From Morinoia aosen (taxonomy: Eukaryota; Arthropoda; Malacostraca; Amphipoda; Talitridae), in contig CM059563.1 of assembly GCA_030386875.1 (NCBI GenBank), forward strand, positions 47,681,602 to 47,745,601: a stretch of DNA of 64,000 nucleotides. Direction: 5' to 3'. The translations under genes were made by a program, and so were the position numbers. Positions 33,201 through 43,379 of this stretch are shown here, piece after piece. The notes beneath the pieces were generated by a model that saw nothing but the letters and a program-made list of their open reading frames with translations, was not told the DNA's origin and made no database searches. How positions within the stretch are numbered: position 1 is the stretch's first letter; each line of letters opens with the position of its first letter.

Positions 33201-35531
33201 TTCCAAAATTGATTTTAAACGTAGACTTGTGTTAACTGAAAATGAATGCGCTCGTGTAGATCAAATGCAGGAACCCTGGTCAGCTATTAACGCGTATTTT
33301 GCGTAGGTGAATATATAAGTTTTCGACAAATTGCTCATATTTTTAAATGTTATACAGAATATGTCAGCCCCGAAGACTTCTAGTTTTAAGATTGATATGA
33401 TAGAAGTTGCTCGGTACTCCCAGCCGACCAAAAAGCACAATGAGGTTCCTAATGTCCAGTTCAGCAAACGAGATTTCTTCACTAAGTATCTAAAAGTTTA
33501 GAAACTGCGTACTCGTATATAAGCATGGTTTCTAAATCTTTTATTGAATGAATTTCACAGTATTTTTCTCAAAATTTTTAAGGTAGAATTGTTGAAGAAT
33601 AAATTAATGCGAGAACATCATCTCCTCTATGTTATTCAATAAACAATTTAGGGACTAACCGTGGATGAGGTGTCTTTGATTGAGGGATAGAAAACTCAAA
33701 ATAAAATGTCTTCCAATCTAAGGATTCCCACCCAAACAGCTGTAGCCCCTTGATGGCAAAATCAAGCTCGAATATTTCTTGAAGTGTGATTTTTTTCTCC
33801 AGCTCTCATACACTGCAAGCCCTGTACAACATCTCCTACACGCTCTACAGCCTCATAGGGCTTCTGATGTGTGTCTCCGTTGGCCTCGTGGTCACCTGCG
33901 CTACAGGTACAGTATTTTATACATCATGGAGAGTATGTCATTGGTCTTTGTGAGTTTTGGTGGACGATGAAGGCCAATAACGTGGGCTGAAGTTAGGACG
34001 TTTCCTATATTCGTAAATGCTCGTGTGTGGTAAACAGGTTGATCACTATTTATTTTCATAGTTGATGTATGAGTTCTGCACATTTTCTTGGTTCTAAATA
34101 ATTTGATAGTTGATCAATTGATGCCTTCCTAACCACAACGATGGTTTAACTACGAGAGCAAATTGGAAGACTGATATATAGGATCCCTACTCTCTTGTGC
34201 ACCGAAACAGTATGATCGAAAGAAGTTTATGAAGCAAGATAAAAGTTCAAAAATAGAGTATTGGGTCTTGAAATATCGGTCAGCAATGAACAAAAGGTAT
34301 GTTCATTACACAACAAAATGCAAAGCCTATCTTCTCTCCACCTCAAGGCCTCACATCTTTTTGAGAGATGTAATTCTCCCAGGTACCCTCTTAGACCCTC
34401 CTGAGAAGGCTAATTCTTCGTAAATTATCACGTCATATTAGTCTCATGATGAACTCTTCGCCCTTAGCCACCTACATCGTAGAAATATCAGGAAAAAGTT
34501 ATGTGTACACAGATATAAATTGGGAATTGCATTGAAGGGGTAATTTTCCATCGAGATGTTTGTTCATCATAATCACTAAAATTCAGCTCTATCGAGAGAA
34601 GTTTGGCTTCCGATAAAACCTTCCGATGTTAATAATAAAAATTGAAGTAAACTTTGGATGAACTTCCTAGCGGAAAAACGTAATGTCAAGGAAAGGCTAC
34701 GACAAGTTCCACGAGTAATTTAGCATTTTTAGAAAAAAAATAGAGCAAAGTTTGAAGCTCCTGAGCAATACTAAGCTAATTATTGCCTCAAATCGATTGA
34801 TAGCAAGTTATTTCCGGCTTCCTTTGCCGCAAAAAATTGTTCAATCAGAGGTAGGATGAATGCACAATTTTAATGTATTAAGGGAGAACAGAATCTATGC
34901 CCTGCGCGTAGAAATAGTCAGTTGAAAAAGGAAACAAGGAAACAAGATAAAAGTTAAAAAAGTAAGTCACAAACACTGAGAAACTAGACAGAATTAAACC
35001 GAAAATAAGATGGTCTTTCACAGAAGCAAAAACATTTAATTTCAACCAAAAGTAAGCTTGCCTAACTCCCAACTCGGCACCTCAGATCTTCTCCTTGGGA
35101 GTGTTAGTTTCTGTAAATACGATAGTTGTGTGCCTCTGACGAATCGATAGCAGTAAATAAAACAGAGAGAAATCTGAAAGACAATCGACAAATGAGGGAG
35201 ATTCTTCAACATGACAAAGAACAAGGATATTCTTAAAGTGTTAAGGATACAACTAACTAAAGTCTTGAAATTTGGCTACGCTGCCTCAAATTGTAATACA
35301 TGAACCATAATTTATTGTTCTCACTTATTTGCAGGACGTCAAAATTTGGAGGACGTCAAGCCAGAACACGTCATTCTTTGTCTGCGTCACTTGGTCGGAC
35401 CGAAGTCATCGCCAAATCATGCGGGAAAATCCCTACTTCCCAGCCCTTCTGCCCCAGAGAATGTCGAGCTCGAGGAAAACAACCGAACATCTTTAACCTC
35501 AAAACGTAATGCTGTCGTTGATCAATTGTGA
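15032..35531 (+). CDS. SLC5 sodium:solute symporter, complete 11-exon gene (copy 2)
   Basis: Joined exons 15032-15230, 16139-16272, 17722-17910, 22098-22252, 23732-23890, 24113-24331, 26565-26683, 29265-29449, 32917-33077, 33803-33906 and 35335-35531 total 1821 nt: 606 residues plus TGA, close to the usual ~610 for SLC5A8-type proteins. Family hallmarks seen: RTTEDFLLAGRSLS after helix 1, GGLKAVVWTDFLQTV (175-189), RHTATNTFIMG, QPTLQRIS, SGTMSSISSILSSL (serine-rich helix of the Na2 site in this fold), and AVVAGPLTGIF. A loop at 486-494 has two N-glycosylation sequons. The protein is a plasma-membrane Na+ symporter, probably for monocarboxylates or vitamins; the substrate is inferred only. All splice phases agree. 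The start at 15032 was chosen because the shared ELARFSV begins there; an in-frame upstream ATG at 14924 looks like UTR. Confidence 0.93.
15231..16138 (+). other. Copy 2 intron 1
   Basis: 908 bp, GTAAGT donor, GTGCTTTGCAG acceptor. AT-rich; nothing recognised inside. Confidence 0.85.
16139..16272 (+). CDS. SLC5 copy 2 exon 2
   Basis: 134 nt, residues 67-111. Starts with YVGEVYGHGVQLYW, the SLC5 block normally read as G-x-x-x-E-x-Y-x-x-G, followed by a helix and FYNLKMSSINE. Phase 1 in, phase 0 out, donor GTAAGC. The copy 3 counterpart has the same length. Confidence 0.93.
16273..17721 (+). other. Copy 2 intron 2
   Basis: 1449 bp; acceptor ATGATTTTCAG. No repeat or gene recognised. Confidence 0.85.
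17722..17910 (+). CDS. SLC5 copy 2 exon 3
   Basis: 63 codons (residues 112-174), beginning YMVLRYKSPTLKYF and including LYAPTLALAAVTPIS, a conserved SLC5 helix pair. Phase 0 on both sides. The donor GTTCGT is weak, but this is the only boundary giving the family sequence YSSV-GGLKAVV across the junction. Confidence 0.9.
18865..19010. repeat. Dispersed repeat copy in intron 3
   Basis: Shares AAGGCACCATTCAGTATGGA and following segments with the repeats at 10490-11020. Diverged and incomplete. Confidence 0.65.
19984..20745 (+). pseudogene. Decayed Tc1-family transposase
   Basis: Multi-frame remains recall a Tc1 transposase in order: a helix-turn-helix-like start (MIVELQKGMPVREQ), FLCSDESKIKIN with the first catalytic Asp block, PQKNTTIPTMKRGGGRVLEW, a remnant of the second Asp block (near 20438-20470), and a C-terminal ALxxxxxIS-like region followed by ANAVADTLRYHLK. 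Many stops and shifts; non-functional. Terminal inverted repeats were not found. Confidence 0.75.
22098..22252 (+). CDS. SLC5 copy 2 exon 4
   Basis: 155 nt, residues 175-225 plus two bases. Carries GGLKAVVWTDFLQTV, the most diagnostic SLC5 signature, then a helix and WHVARENGRLEAF. Acceptor CTTGCAG, donor GTGAGT. Confidence 0.95.
22253..23731 (+). other. Copy 2 intron 4 with tandem acceptors
   Basis: 1479 bp. Two AGs lie 10 bases apart at the 3' end (23720-23721 and 23730-23731). The first would place TAG in frame, so the second is the productive site. A ~50-base fragment (22911-22962) matches DNA at 6418-6470 beside the LINE. Confidence 0.85.
22911..22962. repeat. Short repeat shared with LINE 3' region
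   Basis: TATAGCTACCTGTGGGCCCG and AATAAGTTCAGCGACTTC occur here and at about 6424-6462 in the same order, nearly identical. Here no LINE coding sequence is adjacent. Confidence 0.8.
23732..23890 (+). CDS. SLC5 copy 2 exon 5
   Basis: 159 nt completing codon 226 and giving residues 227-278. Contains HERHTATNTFIMGVFLF and FSQPTLQRISTQSSLRNAQ, matching the SLC5 RHT...QxxxQR block. The acceptor is CGTGACTAG; donor GTGAGT. Confidence 0.9.
23891..24112 (+). other. Copy 2 intron 5
   Basis: 222 bp, the shortest intron, with a T-rich tract before TTGTTGCCAG. Confidence 0.88.
24113..24331 (+). CDS. SLC5 copy 2 exon 6
   Basis: 219 nt, residues 280-351. Contains YHGCDP (the conserved extracellular CDP motif), DQIVPFYVM and GVPGVFVACLFSGTM, typical of SLC5A5/6/8/12 members. 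Donor GTGAAG. Confidence 0.95.
24980..25564 (-). mobile_element. Long-TIR, internally deleted DUF4817-type DNA transposon
   Basis: Starts CAGGGTGTTTCAAAG after TA. Its left ~170 bp pair with the right end (about 25390-25564) in inverted orientation, sharing ATTGCACACCAAGTAGAAAA and TTTTAAAGGATGAAATT. Between the arms the minus strand encodes only a transposase C-terminus. The start resembles the CAGGGTGTTT end at 62489, suggesting one superfamily. Confidence 0.85.
25094..25339 (-). pseudogene. Transposase C-terminal fragment
   Basis: Reads SEEDLVARTAVASGEISEM, then IRQSLRPRFEKCIDVGGTHF. I know this as the C-terminus of DUF4817/DDE transposases of arthropods; ESEQDLVGRI at the end of the 63.8-kb transposase is the corresponding block. 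The catalytic part is deleted. Confidence 0.8.
26565..26683 (+). CDS. SLC5 copy 2 exon 7
   Basis: 119 nt, finishing codon 352 and giving residues 353-391. Across the junction it reads SGTMSSISSILSSLPTMLWV, then ASERSKTIFNKLL. It is too short and too shifted to be called from long open frames; the phase and family alignment define it. Acceptor GTCTTACAG, donor GTGAGT. Confidence 0.92.
26684..29264 (+). other. Copy 2 intron 7
   Basis: 2581 bp. A purine-rich stretch lies near 27475-27530. A weak resemblance to the 10.5-kb repeat (ACTATTTAGTATGGA near 27400) is the only repeat seen. Confidence 0.8.
29265..29449 (+). CDS. SLC5 copy 2 exon 8
   Basis: 185 nt, residues 392-453. Contains ANTVSAVVAGPLTGIFVMGI and KKGAIAGFLVSI, the SLC5 V-GGPLxGxFxLG helix. 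Acceptor TCAATTCGCAG, donor GTGAGT. The open frame extends upstream into intron sequence, but phase fixes the start. Confidence 0.93.
30107..30346. repeat. Degenerate 40-bp tandem repeat, ~6 units
   Basis: Six units of about 40 bp, each with ATTTGCAATTT followed by a GGTGTACATG-type motif and ACATAG. Units are clearly diverged from one another. Confidence 0.85.
30657..32511. repeat. 23-bp minisatellite, ~80 units
   Basis: Unit of 23 bp with GAGAATTTTACTC as core. Variants are clustered: CTGC units at both ends, a block of CGGC units at about 31080-31590, and GAAAAGAA units concentrated at about 31920-32300. A rare 22-bp variant (GAGACTTTACTC) occurs near 31975 and 32227, 252 bp apart, marking a segmental copy of 11 units. 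It lies wholly within intron 8. Confidence 0.98.
32917..33077 (+). CDS. SLC5 copy 2 exon 9
   Basis: 161 nt, residues 454-506 plus two bases. Begins SFLMWVAIGAQLYG, the helix before the large extracellular loop in SLC5A8-like proteins, and contains NIT and NAT sequons and a Thr-rich stretch. Acceptor CCACATAG, donor GTAAGA. Confidence 0.9.
33078..33802 (+). other. Copy 2 intron 9
   Basis: 725 bp; acceptor TTTTTTCTCCAG. No feature recognised. Confidence 0.85.
33803..33906 (+). CDS. SLC5 copy 2 exon 10
   Basis: 104 nt, residues 508-541. Encodes ALYNISYTLYSLIGLLMCVS, the last core helix (LYxxSYxxYSxxG in the family). Same length and phase as 1861-1964. Donor GTACAG. Confidence 0.94.
34125..34360. 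repeat. Dispersed repeat copy (intron 10, first)
   Basis: Collinear but diverged relative of 10490-11020, with CCTTCCTAACCACAACGATG and GAAGTTTATGAAGCAAGA. Confidence 0.65.
34850..35110. repeat. Dispersed repeat copy (intron 10, second)
   Basis: Shares GGGAGAACAGAATCTATGC, ACAAGATAAAAGTT, AACCGAAAATAAGATGGTC and a GCCTAACTC tail with the 10490-11020 family. It lies on the same strand as its neighbour about 500 bp upstream. Confidence 0.7.
35335..35531 (+). CDS. SLC5 copy 2 exon 11 and stop
   Basis: 197 nt, residues 542-606 then TGA (35529-35531). Cytoplasmic tail starting GRQNLEDVKPEHVILCLRHL and ending VVDQL. Ordered acidic and Ser/Pro-rich segments; the final residues could bind a PDZ domain, but that is speculation. 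Confidence 0.92.
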
Positions 35532-38500
35532 TCCCCTAATGTTGACCGTGCCGTAAAAACTCGCTTATGTGTGGTAGTTTAAGGAGCTGCAGTGATCATT
35601 TAGCAATGATTGATTGAGATTTTTTAAAGAGTTCATGTTACACTGTATTTACCGAAAAGCGATGATTTAAAAATACCACAAAAAATACACTTCACATTTT
35701 TCGAAATTTTGAGCTGCACAAAATAAGTGTTTTCAAAGTCATGAGAGGAAAATAAGCTTTCATAAAAGTTTTAAGCATTTGAAATATCTATTTACCATAC
35801 AAACTTGATAATTGAAAAAAGCATGGGTGACAAAATAAGAGTAAAGATGATTCCCGGGAATTTTGCAATCCCTTTAGAAAGAACGCTTTGTGCATTGGAC
35901 ATATTGGATTGTTATGATCGTCGAAATTCAACTTATGTAACTAAGTGTAAATTGGAAATTAATTGTAAATCTTCAATTCATTTTAATTGCTTTCTCACAA
36001 TGTGATTATAACTACAAAATTGGTCATCTACTAAGCCAAATTACAAGCTATCATTATGAACAACCTAAAAGTAGTATATATTTGCTAAAATTGTACAAAA
36101 TCACTCGCGGTGCAGGTTAGGACGAAAAACAGGGTCACAAAGAAATGTAATTAAAACTCATAAATATTCGTAACAGTTATTCACAGAGTGAACTTTTTTG
36201 CACTGGATACAGACCCAATAGAAGGGAAGGCGTAAGGCAGATCAATGAGCAGATTAGGCAGATAGCATATAATAAAAAAAAATCGAATGGGCGTAAAAAA
36301 TAAGGTTATTCCCCAGCTGACCAGTGACGTTGGAACTTCCTCATCAACAACTTGACAATCTGGGTTGAAAGTCAGAAAAAGAAGAAAACAGCCTTATAGC
36401 TCTCCCCTTCGCCAGTGAGAAAATGATGAAGCTTCAATTTTTATAATAACCCCGTAATGCTAAACTTGGACGGAACAGCTAAATGAAAAAATAGTTTTTT
36501 CGCATCTAGAAAATTTTTTAACTTAATTTAGTGTGATCATTTTCACCCTCACTCCTATCTTTGTTAATGTGCTCTCTCGAGCACATTAAGTAGAATAAAT
36601 TCAAGAACTGCAATGAATAAACGTATTACATACCATAGAGTTCTAGCTGACATATTTGCGAAGTTTATTGCAACGTAAGCAAGACGGTGTCTACGAACAG
36701 CAACTTCAAGTGAAGCGTTCCTTGTAATACACTCAAAGATATAGTGTATCAAATTGGTATCAAATATAATAAATACAGCGCTTATATTGGAAATATAGCA
36801 TTACTGTAAAATACTATAGGAAATGCCAAGCGTTGTTGGAAATGCCAATGATAACTGCAGCTGTACCTACCTGCTGCAAGGTCAATGGGGTAATTAAGAC
36901 AAAAGCCTTAAAATAGATTTGTTGTGTTTACATAATTTCCCATATCGCATCCGATGAATACAGCGCTACGAGAAAGGACTGCCTCTGGCAAACGACATTT
37001 TTGCACAATGCTTCGAAAAGGTCCGACACGTAAATAGTAATCTCGTGATAGATGTGTTCTCGTGGATAAATCCAGCTATTGTGCAATTCTACCATCCGCC
37101 CCCCCCATTTTATTACGAATAACTGTTAAAATGCTAGCAGGCACTGTTTGAAGTCCTCACCTTACCCTCTATCTACGTTGTCATCACGATTTCGTTGAAG
37201 GAGCTCCTTGTCATGAGAGTTACCAGCTATTCTTCCCACTTCGAAGAATATATTTCGATGTTTTAATGATTTTAACCCATTAGGATTTTATTCACTTACT
37301 TAAACTAAACGTAGGATTTAGTTTCTCTATGTCTAATTAGGATTGTTGGCTTTTTTGCCAATTAACTATCAAACATTACTTAACACCTTTGTTCATATCT
37401 GAACCTTCCGGGTTTGAAAGGACCGAGCAGACAGACGACTCCGAGACTTTTTGGGGAGACAAAATGTTGACAAAGTGTGATCAAAAATATTAGCGTTGCT
37501 TTTATTAGGGTTCGTCGCCTTTGGCGACAAACTCACTTTATTGCGAAGTAACTTATAAAAGTAACACCGGGTGTAATTCATACTTCAATTCAAAATGTGA
37601 TCAATCCCTCGCAAATACCTTACCAACGCCTAAAATTGGATCCCTAAGATAAGCCGCTATTATTACTATCATGTTTAAACAGCTTCTCTCCCAACAGCCA
37701 TGTGATAAAACGTGCCAACATGAAGTAGTACAATAAGTGTTTTTTATTTTTAATTCCTATCGAAATTAGAAAGAATAAGGGGAAAAGATGAGATGAAATG
37801 AAATCTATATATATACATGTGGAGACATATTGAAAAACACCAAAAAATATTGAAATGCCTTTTTTTATAAGCTGTATTTAAATTGTCCCGACGAGTGTGA
37901 GGAAAATTGGTGCTACGATATTAGGAAATGCATGTTCGTTTCGGTAATAGGAATTTCAAACTGAGAGAAGAGCAGTGGATACAAGGTTAGCAATGCTTTG
38001 TAGGTAAGGATGGGGCAGCAGTGGCTACCCTACATCATCCGCGTTACCGATTGAGACTAAATACAGATAGAGCACAAAGACTCCAGCTAATATGGCACCT
38101 AGGAAAACGAAATGCATAGCTTTCTAGCCACGCGTACAAGCCACCACCTTAATAGAAACGTGTAACATAAATGTGAAGTCATTGTGTCAGAGGCAGTGGG
38201 CTGTTAACAGACCGACGTCATAGGAACGAAAACACAGGTGGATGGCGGGCGTCATTCCTCCTTCGCTATGTAGACAAAATAGTTATCAATCAAAAGGACC
38301 AATCTATCGACGGCGAGATGTTCTGATCATTGCCGCAGCTACATGCAGAGTTATTTTCAGTAGCTTTTCAAACTAACGCAGGATATTAGCGCAGTTTTAA
38401 ACACGCAAAATGCTAAGGTGAAGGCGCTGTGGACAATTTGGGTTGTAGAGAGGTTAGTTACCGTGGGCGCGGCTACAAGCATTCGACTAGGATGGGTGCC

Positions 38501-39218
38501 AGCGTCAAATTAGCCACGAAGCTGCTAAGGGCTGCAGACACGCAGGGCTACGAGCAACGTAAGTTCATTGCAAAACACGAGAGTGCCTCTTCATATTTCG
38601 ACTGATGGTGCCGTTATGGGCTTCAGAGAGTATATGCACAAGTATTTATGTGCAAGAAAACATCGGCACACACACCCTGAACCTGCATTGCTAGAAAGTT
38701 TGGCAAGGAGTGCACGGAACTAAAATTTAATGGAATGTAGAAGCGGAGTCTTGCTGAAAAATCAATAAGTACCGAAGCGCTTGACTTAATATCGATAAAA
38801 AATCACACCCACACCGAGGATATTAACATTGCGGTGTTATGGAGTTACTCTATACCATATATCTTCCCGTTAACTTGATCGAATCGGTCTCTGATTTTAC
38901 AACGCCTCTATTTTGCGAAATGTTGTTTATAAATTCCAAGATGTTGGAACGCGCAGCTCGGTCTCTTTTGTTTCTAAAGTTGGACTTAATCCTTTAAGGT
39001 GATTATCCCAGGCCCCTGCCAGGCCCCTGTCGGTCCGATGAGTATTTTCTATGTTTTTGTAGAAAAAGGACCCTTAGGGGGTGGACTATTCGGTCCTAAA
39101 ACTTTATGGCGCTACGGACAATAGATATATTGAACAAAAATCTTGAATTTTCGACCCCATTTCGACCCCATATAAAAAGAAAACAAAACTGGAAATAGAT
39201 AATTTCAAAAAATGCTTT
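35532..39218. other. 3' flank of copy 2 and intergenic DNA
   Basis: The first ~100 bases resemble the copy 1 3' flank. Beyond that there are no coding frames of note. A slightly more GC-rich stretch at about 37950-38600 may be a decayed mobile element, with no recognisable domain. Confidence 0.45.
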
Positions 39219-39945
39219 TGTTAGAAATGTTCCTCGGATTATAAAACTGTCTTTGGTTTCGTTCTAGCATAAAAACTCAATGAAGGGATACGGGTTGAAA
39301 TATCCATAAAAATGAACTAAAAAACCAATATATATATGTCTAATTTTTTCAAAAACTAAGGCCTGAATAAAAAAAAAGAAATGGAATAAATTGTGTTTCT
39401 TTTCAAAAGTTACATATTATAGTCAAATTTCATAAGAATCAGACTGAAAATGGAAAATTTTATAATTTATGTAAAAAAAACATTTTTTGTTTGGAAATCA
39501 CAATTCACAGTGTGAATATGAAGTTATGCATGGAAATTATCGAAATAAAAATTAAAACTGCATTCAATTTTATAAATTGTCTATTATATTACACTTCAAC
39601 AAAAAACTTTGTTTATGGCTTGTACCCAAAACGAATTACTTTCAACATTCAAACCGTATCTCCTCATTGAGCTTTGATGATAGAACAAAACCAAAGACAG
39701 TTTTAGAATCCTTGGAACATTTCTAACGAAATAAAGATTGTTTTTTCCAAATTCGAGAAAAAAACTTATTTAGCTTGAAACCCAAGAATAATTTTTTGTG
39801 ATGTAAGGATAAAATATCGCTTTTCACAATTTTTTTTTCAAAATGTTAAAATTGTAAATCTTTTTCGTTAGAAATGCTTCAAGGATTCTAAAACTGTCTT
39901 TGGTTTTGTTCTAGCATCAAAACTCAATGAGGAGATACGTCTTAA
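39219..39945. repeat. Three-copy ~80-bp motif, two direct and one inverted
   Basis: An ~80-bp sequence containing AAAACTGTCTTTGGTTT, TTCTAGCAT and AAACTCAATGA occurs at about 39219-39305 and 39863-39945 on the + strand and at 39653-39733 in reverse complement. Other DNA between them is unrelated. The family is unknown. Confidence 0.8.
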
Positions 39946-41817
39946 AATATAGATAAAAATGTACCAAAAAACTATTTTTCCGTAAAAAAACTAAGGCTTA
40001 AATCGAAAAAGTGACGTGAGTAAAAAAGTTTACTCTCAAAAAATACATATACTGGCCAATTTTCAAACGAATCGGACGAAAAAAGTTGAAAAACAGGGAT
40101 GATCAACTTAACACCAGCGTTTCTGTACTCATATATCACAACCACCGTCATTAGACTGGCGCCGCCAACAGGTTGTCTCCGACACAAAAATGAGAAAGAA
40201 ATTGCCTCTCGGCAGTGGACTTCAAAGAACACATCAGGGAACAAATTTAGCTTTAACTATTGTAGATTAATTAAGGCTACATTCGAAAAAGAACCGTATA
40301 GTCCTCTGGGGCGTTAAAGGGTTAAGGACAATATTTATGATTTTGCTTATTTAAAATATTTACTCGATTTCTGCTAAATAGATTATTGATAGAGTCAAAT
40401 GTGGAACGATGATGCTGGCGTATTTATCTCATTTAACACTTACACTGGCACTACGTGTTTTAATTGATTCCTTCCTACCAATCCCAAGCATACCTTTAAT
40501 GTTATTTATTTTTTTTTCCAGAATAAAGTTTTTTAATTTTCATTTCCTCGTTCCTTCCTCATAATCAGATATCCTTAGTACTGTGGCTATTTTTTATCCA
40601 ATATATTTATTTCCCTTTCGCTTTTCCTATATCTCTCCAAGTGGTTTAAATTCCTCCTTGTGGCTTGTTCATTCTACCTATGAAGGAGAGAAATAAATTC
40701 CGTGACATCGGTTTATACAACATCTATCACTTCTCATTCGTTCAGCAGCTTAGTAATTTCATCTCCGACAACTGAAAGTTTTAATGAAATGTTATTGCGT
40801 TCAGTTGTTGCGAGATGCACAGTTCAATGAAACCCAGTGACTGTATGCACACCCACGCGTTCCTTCCCATCATCAGCTCTCGGCGGTGAGCGTTGGTATC
40901 TTTGCATGTAGAACGTGGAGGGTTAAACTCAAGTTTAATATTCCACGCAACTTTAGAGTCAATTATGGCGAGCAATTTTGAACATAGCAAACTTTACCTG
41001 TATCGTGATTTCATTTAGCTTGGATTAAGTATTTATGAAAATTGAGTTTTTGACAACTGCTTGGTCAGCGGCATTGTGAAAATAGCTGGCGGCTCATGTC
41101 AAGGTCAATGTTCAATACTCTCGTTACAATAGCGGGCCAGTGAAGTACTGAAGTTAAAGACGCATTTAAAAATAAGCAGGTCGATGGTTTCGCGTGAAAT
41201 AACGACGTCGAGCTTGTATTTCTGCTATTAATTGTTACCACAGCTTGCGAACTGATCGGACATGATCAACAAATCACGCTCAGTTCAAAAGCAGTCGCAT
41301 TGCCACTCCTCGCTTACTTGACGAGGACGACGGCGCTCTTGCGATATTGCTAAGAAATTAAAGGTTCTCAAAACCTGGCAAAAACTCAAACAGTTTAAGA
41401 ATAGAAATAAGTGTATACAAAGCCAAACGTGTACCATGAGGCCCAGATGCGCTTCAATTAAGAGTTCACAATGAACTGCGTAGAGGCTGCATTTTGTCAT
41501 TGTGTTTGGGAATGGTATGCGAACTCAAGCTCTTCAGCTTAGCATGCCGAAGGAAAGACACCACGAGTTACTCGAAAACGGTGAACACCAACTTCAGTCG
41601 ACTACTCCAGATTCGTTTAAGTACGCAGTTCGTTTCAATGGTGAAGAGTGAAAGTTCATCGAAATTTAAGAACTGTTTCTAATTACCCGTCGGAGAGAAT
41701 TATACGTATTTACACAAGTGAAAGGAAGTATTTTTCATAGATTTAGCATACTTAATGCGAAAAACTGCAGAGATTTTCTAAAACAAAGTTGAACGCAGTG
41801 AACACTATCTACAAATA
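39946..41817. other. Intergenic, no recognisable feature
   Basis: AT-rich; nothing identified on either strand. Confidence 0.5.
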
Positions 41818-42385
41818 AAACGGTTAATATTGAATTTAATGTTGTCAACGATTTCAATAATTTTGTTGCCATATATTGGTAATATGGTACAATTGAAGAC
41901 GTTTTACAGAAAATGACATCGTGCTCGCAAATGCTTATTTTCGAGATATTCAAGTTTGAAATTATAGGAACGCCGTTTATAAAATTGAACAAACGGACAC
42001 GTAAATAAGCAGAAATACGGTTTTGACGAAACAATAGGTGAGGTTAGGTGAGGTGAGGTAAAGTTAAGTTAGTTAAATAGACCAACCAAAACTATCCTAA
42101 GTAAACCTAAAATAACTTAATTCAACTCAACCATACGGAGGCCGATGATTCCCGCCAAAAAACCTGGCGTGGTCCGCGTCCGCGAAGCGCCGAAAGAGCC
42201 GTTTCGAAACTGCTGTTAATGCTATTCCTACCTGAACGTTATTTGTGCTATACCTCGAAAACTAAGCATTTGCGAGCACAATGTCCTTCATGTAAAACGT
42301 TTTAAAATGTCTGCAATTACCTAAATAATGTAATGAAATTTTAAAATTCGTTTACAACATTCAATTTAATATTGACCAATAAAAC
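41818..42385. mobile_element. Foldback element A (diverged inverted repeat)
   Basis: Left (41818-41960) and right (about 42240-42385) ends pair as imperfect inverted repeats, sharing GTGCTCGCAAATGCTTA and AATTTAATGTTG-like segments. The ~280-bp centre is single copy and includes a TTAGG-like tract (42036-42070). Related to the palindrome at 42684. Confidence 0.75.
42036..42070 (+). repeat. Degenerate TTAGG-like pentamers
   Basis: Seven 5-bp units AGGTG/AGGTT/AGGTA/AAGTT in register, resembling degenerate insect telomere repeats. Confidence 0.55.
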
Positions 42386-42683
42386 ATGTTTGTACAAAAT
42401 TGGTTCTAGTACGGCCATATAATATCAGAAATCTTGAGTTTAGGTGAGAATCGGTAATGAATTATTTCACGCGCTCAAGCTTTGATCATCTCGCAGATGA
42501 TCTCAAACTCTCATAAAATAGAGAAACCCACTTTCGACACATCTTAAGCAAATAAGATAGATTTTCTTGTATATTTTCGTCTTTGTATAACATTCATGAA
42601 CAATGCACATGCATTTCAATTTCCAGTTGCAAACTGAAAACGAGGTGCAGGTATACCAGGAAGTTGGCATCAGTGTAAACGTG

Positions 42684-43379
42684 TCAAATATTGGTCAATG
42701 TGAAGTTTAATGCAATCACGGAAAATAATAATGCCGATCCCAGGAATCACTAAAGGAACACATTTCAGAACGTTTTACACGAATGACATTTTGCTCGCTG
42801 ATGCGTTATTTTCGAATAATTGAACTTTGAATTTGGCCTTAGCGCCAAAGGAAGCGAGCGCGTGAAACGGAATTTAATTAATAACGGAAGCTATTACAAA
42901 CGTAAAGAGGTTGGGTCGTGAGGGGGAGGCACAGTTCTTCTAGTGAAAATTATACATAAAGCTTCTAACCCACCCATTAGGGTGACGACCGCAATCTTGT
43001 TGACATCGGGTCCAAAATGGCGGCGCCCATGGTGGTCGCCATGTTAGACCCGATGTTAACAAGATTGCGGTCGTCACCCTAATGGGTGGGTTAGAAGCTT
43101 TATTTATAATTTTCACTAGAAGAACTGTGCCTCCCCCTCACGACCCAACCTCTTTACGTTTGTAAAAGGGGGTTAGCTTCCGTTTTTAATTAAATTACGC
43201 TCGCTTCCTTTGGCGCGGGAAGGCCAACTTCAAAGTTCAATAATTCGAAAATAAAGCATCAGCGAGCAGAATGTCGTTCCTGTAAAACGTTCTTGAATAC
43301 GTTCCTTTAGCGATTGTTTGGAATATAATTATTAATTTCTGTGATTGCATTAAACTTCACATTGCCCCAAATATTTTGA
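42684..43379. mobile_element. ~700-bp palindromic foldback element B
   Basis: Almost perfect palindrome centred near 43030 on CCATGG. Arms share AATGTGAAGTTTAATGCAAT, ATTTTCGAATAATTGAA-like, GTGAGGGGGAGGCACAGTTC and GGTGACGACCGCAATCTTG. It has essentially no loop and no coding capacity. Outer parts (AACGTTTTACA, TGCTCGC) are shared with element A. Confidence 0.92.

Larger units (their letters stand above)
33907..35334 (+). other. Copy 2 intron 10
   Basis: 1428 bp; acceptor TTATTTGCAG. Contains two diverged copies of the 10.5-kb dispersed repeat (about 34125-34360 and 34850-35110). The start resembles intron 10 of copy 1. Confidence 0.85.

Noticed and set aside
38430-38610. Short frame with RGRGYKHSTRMGASVKLA
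   Set aside because: Basic-rich 45-codon stretch without a start codon or family match; likely a decayed repeat.
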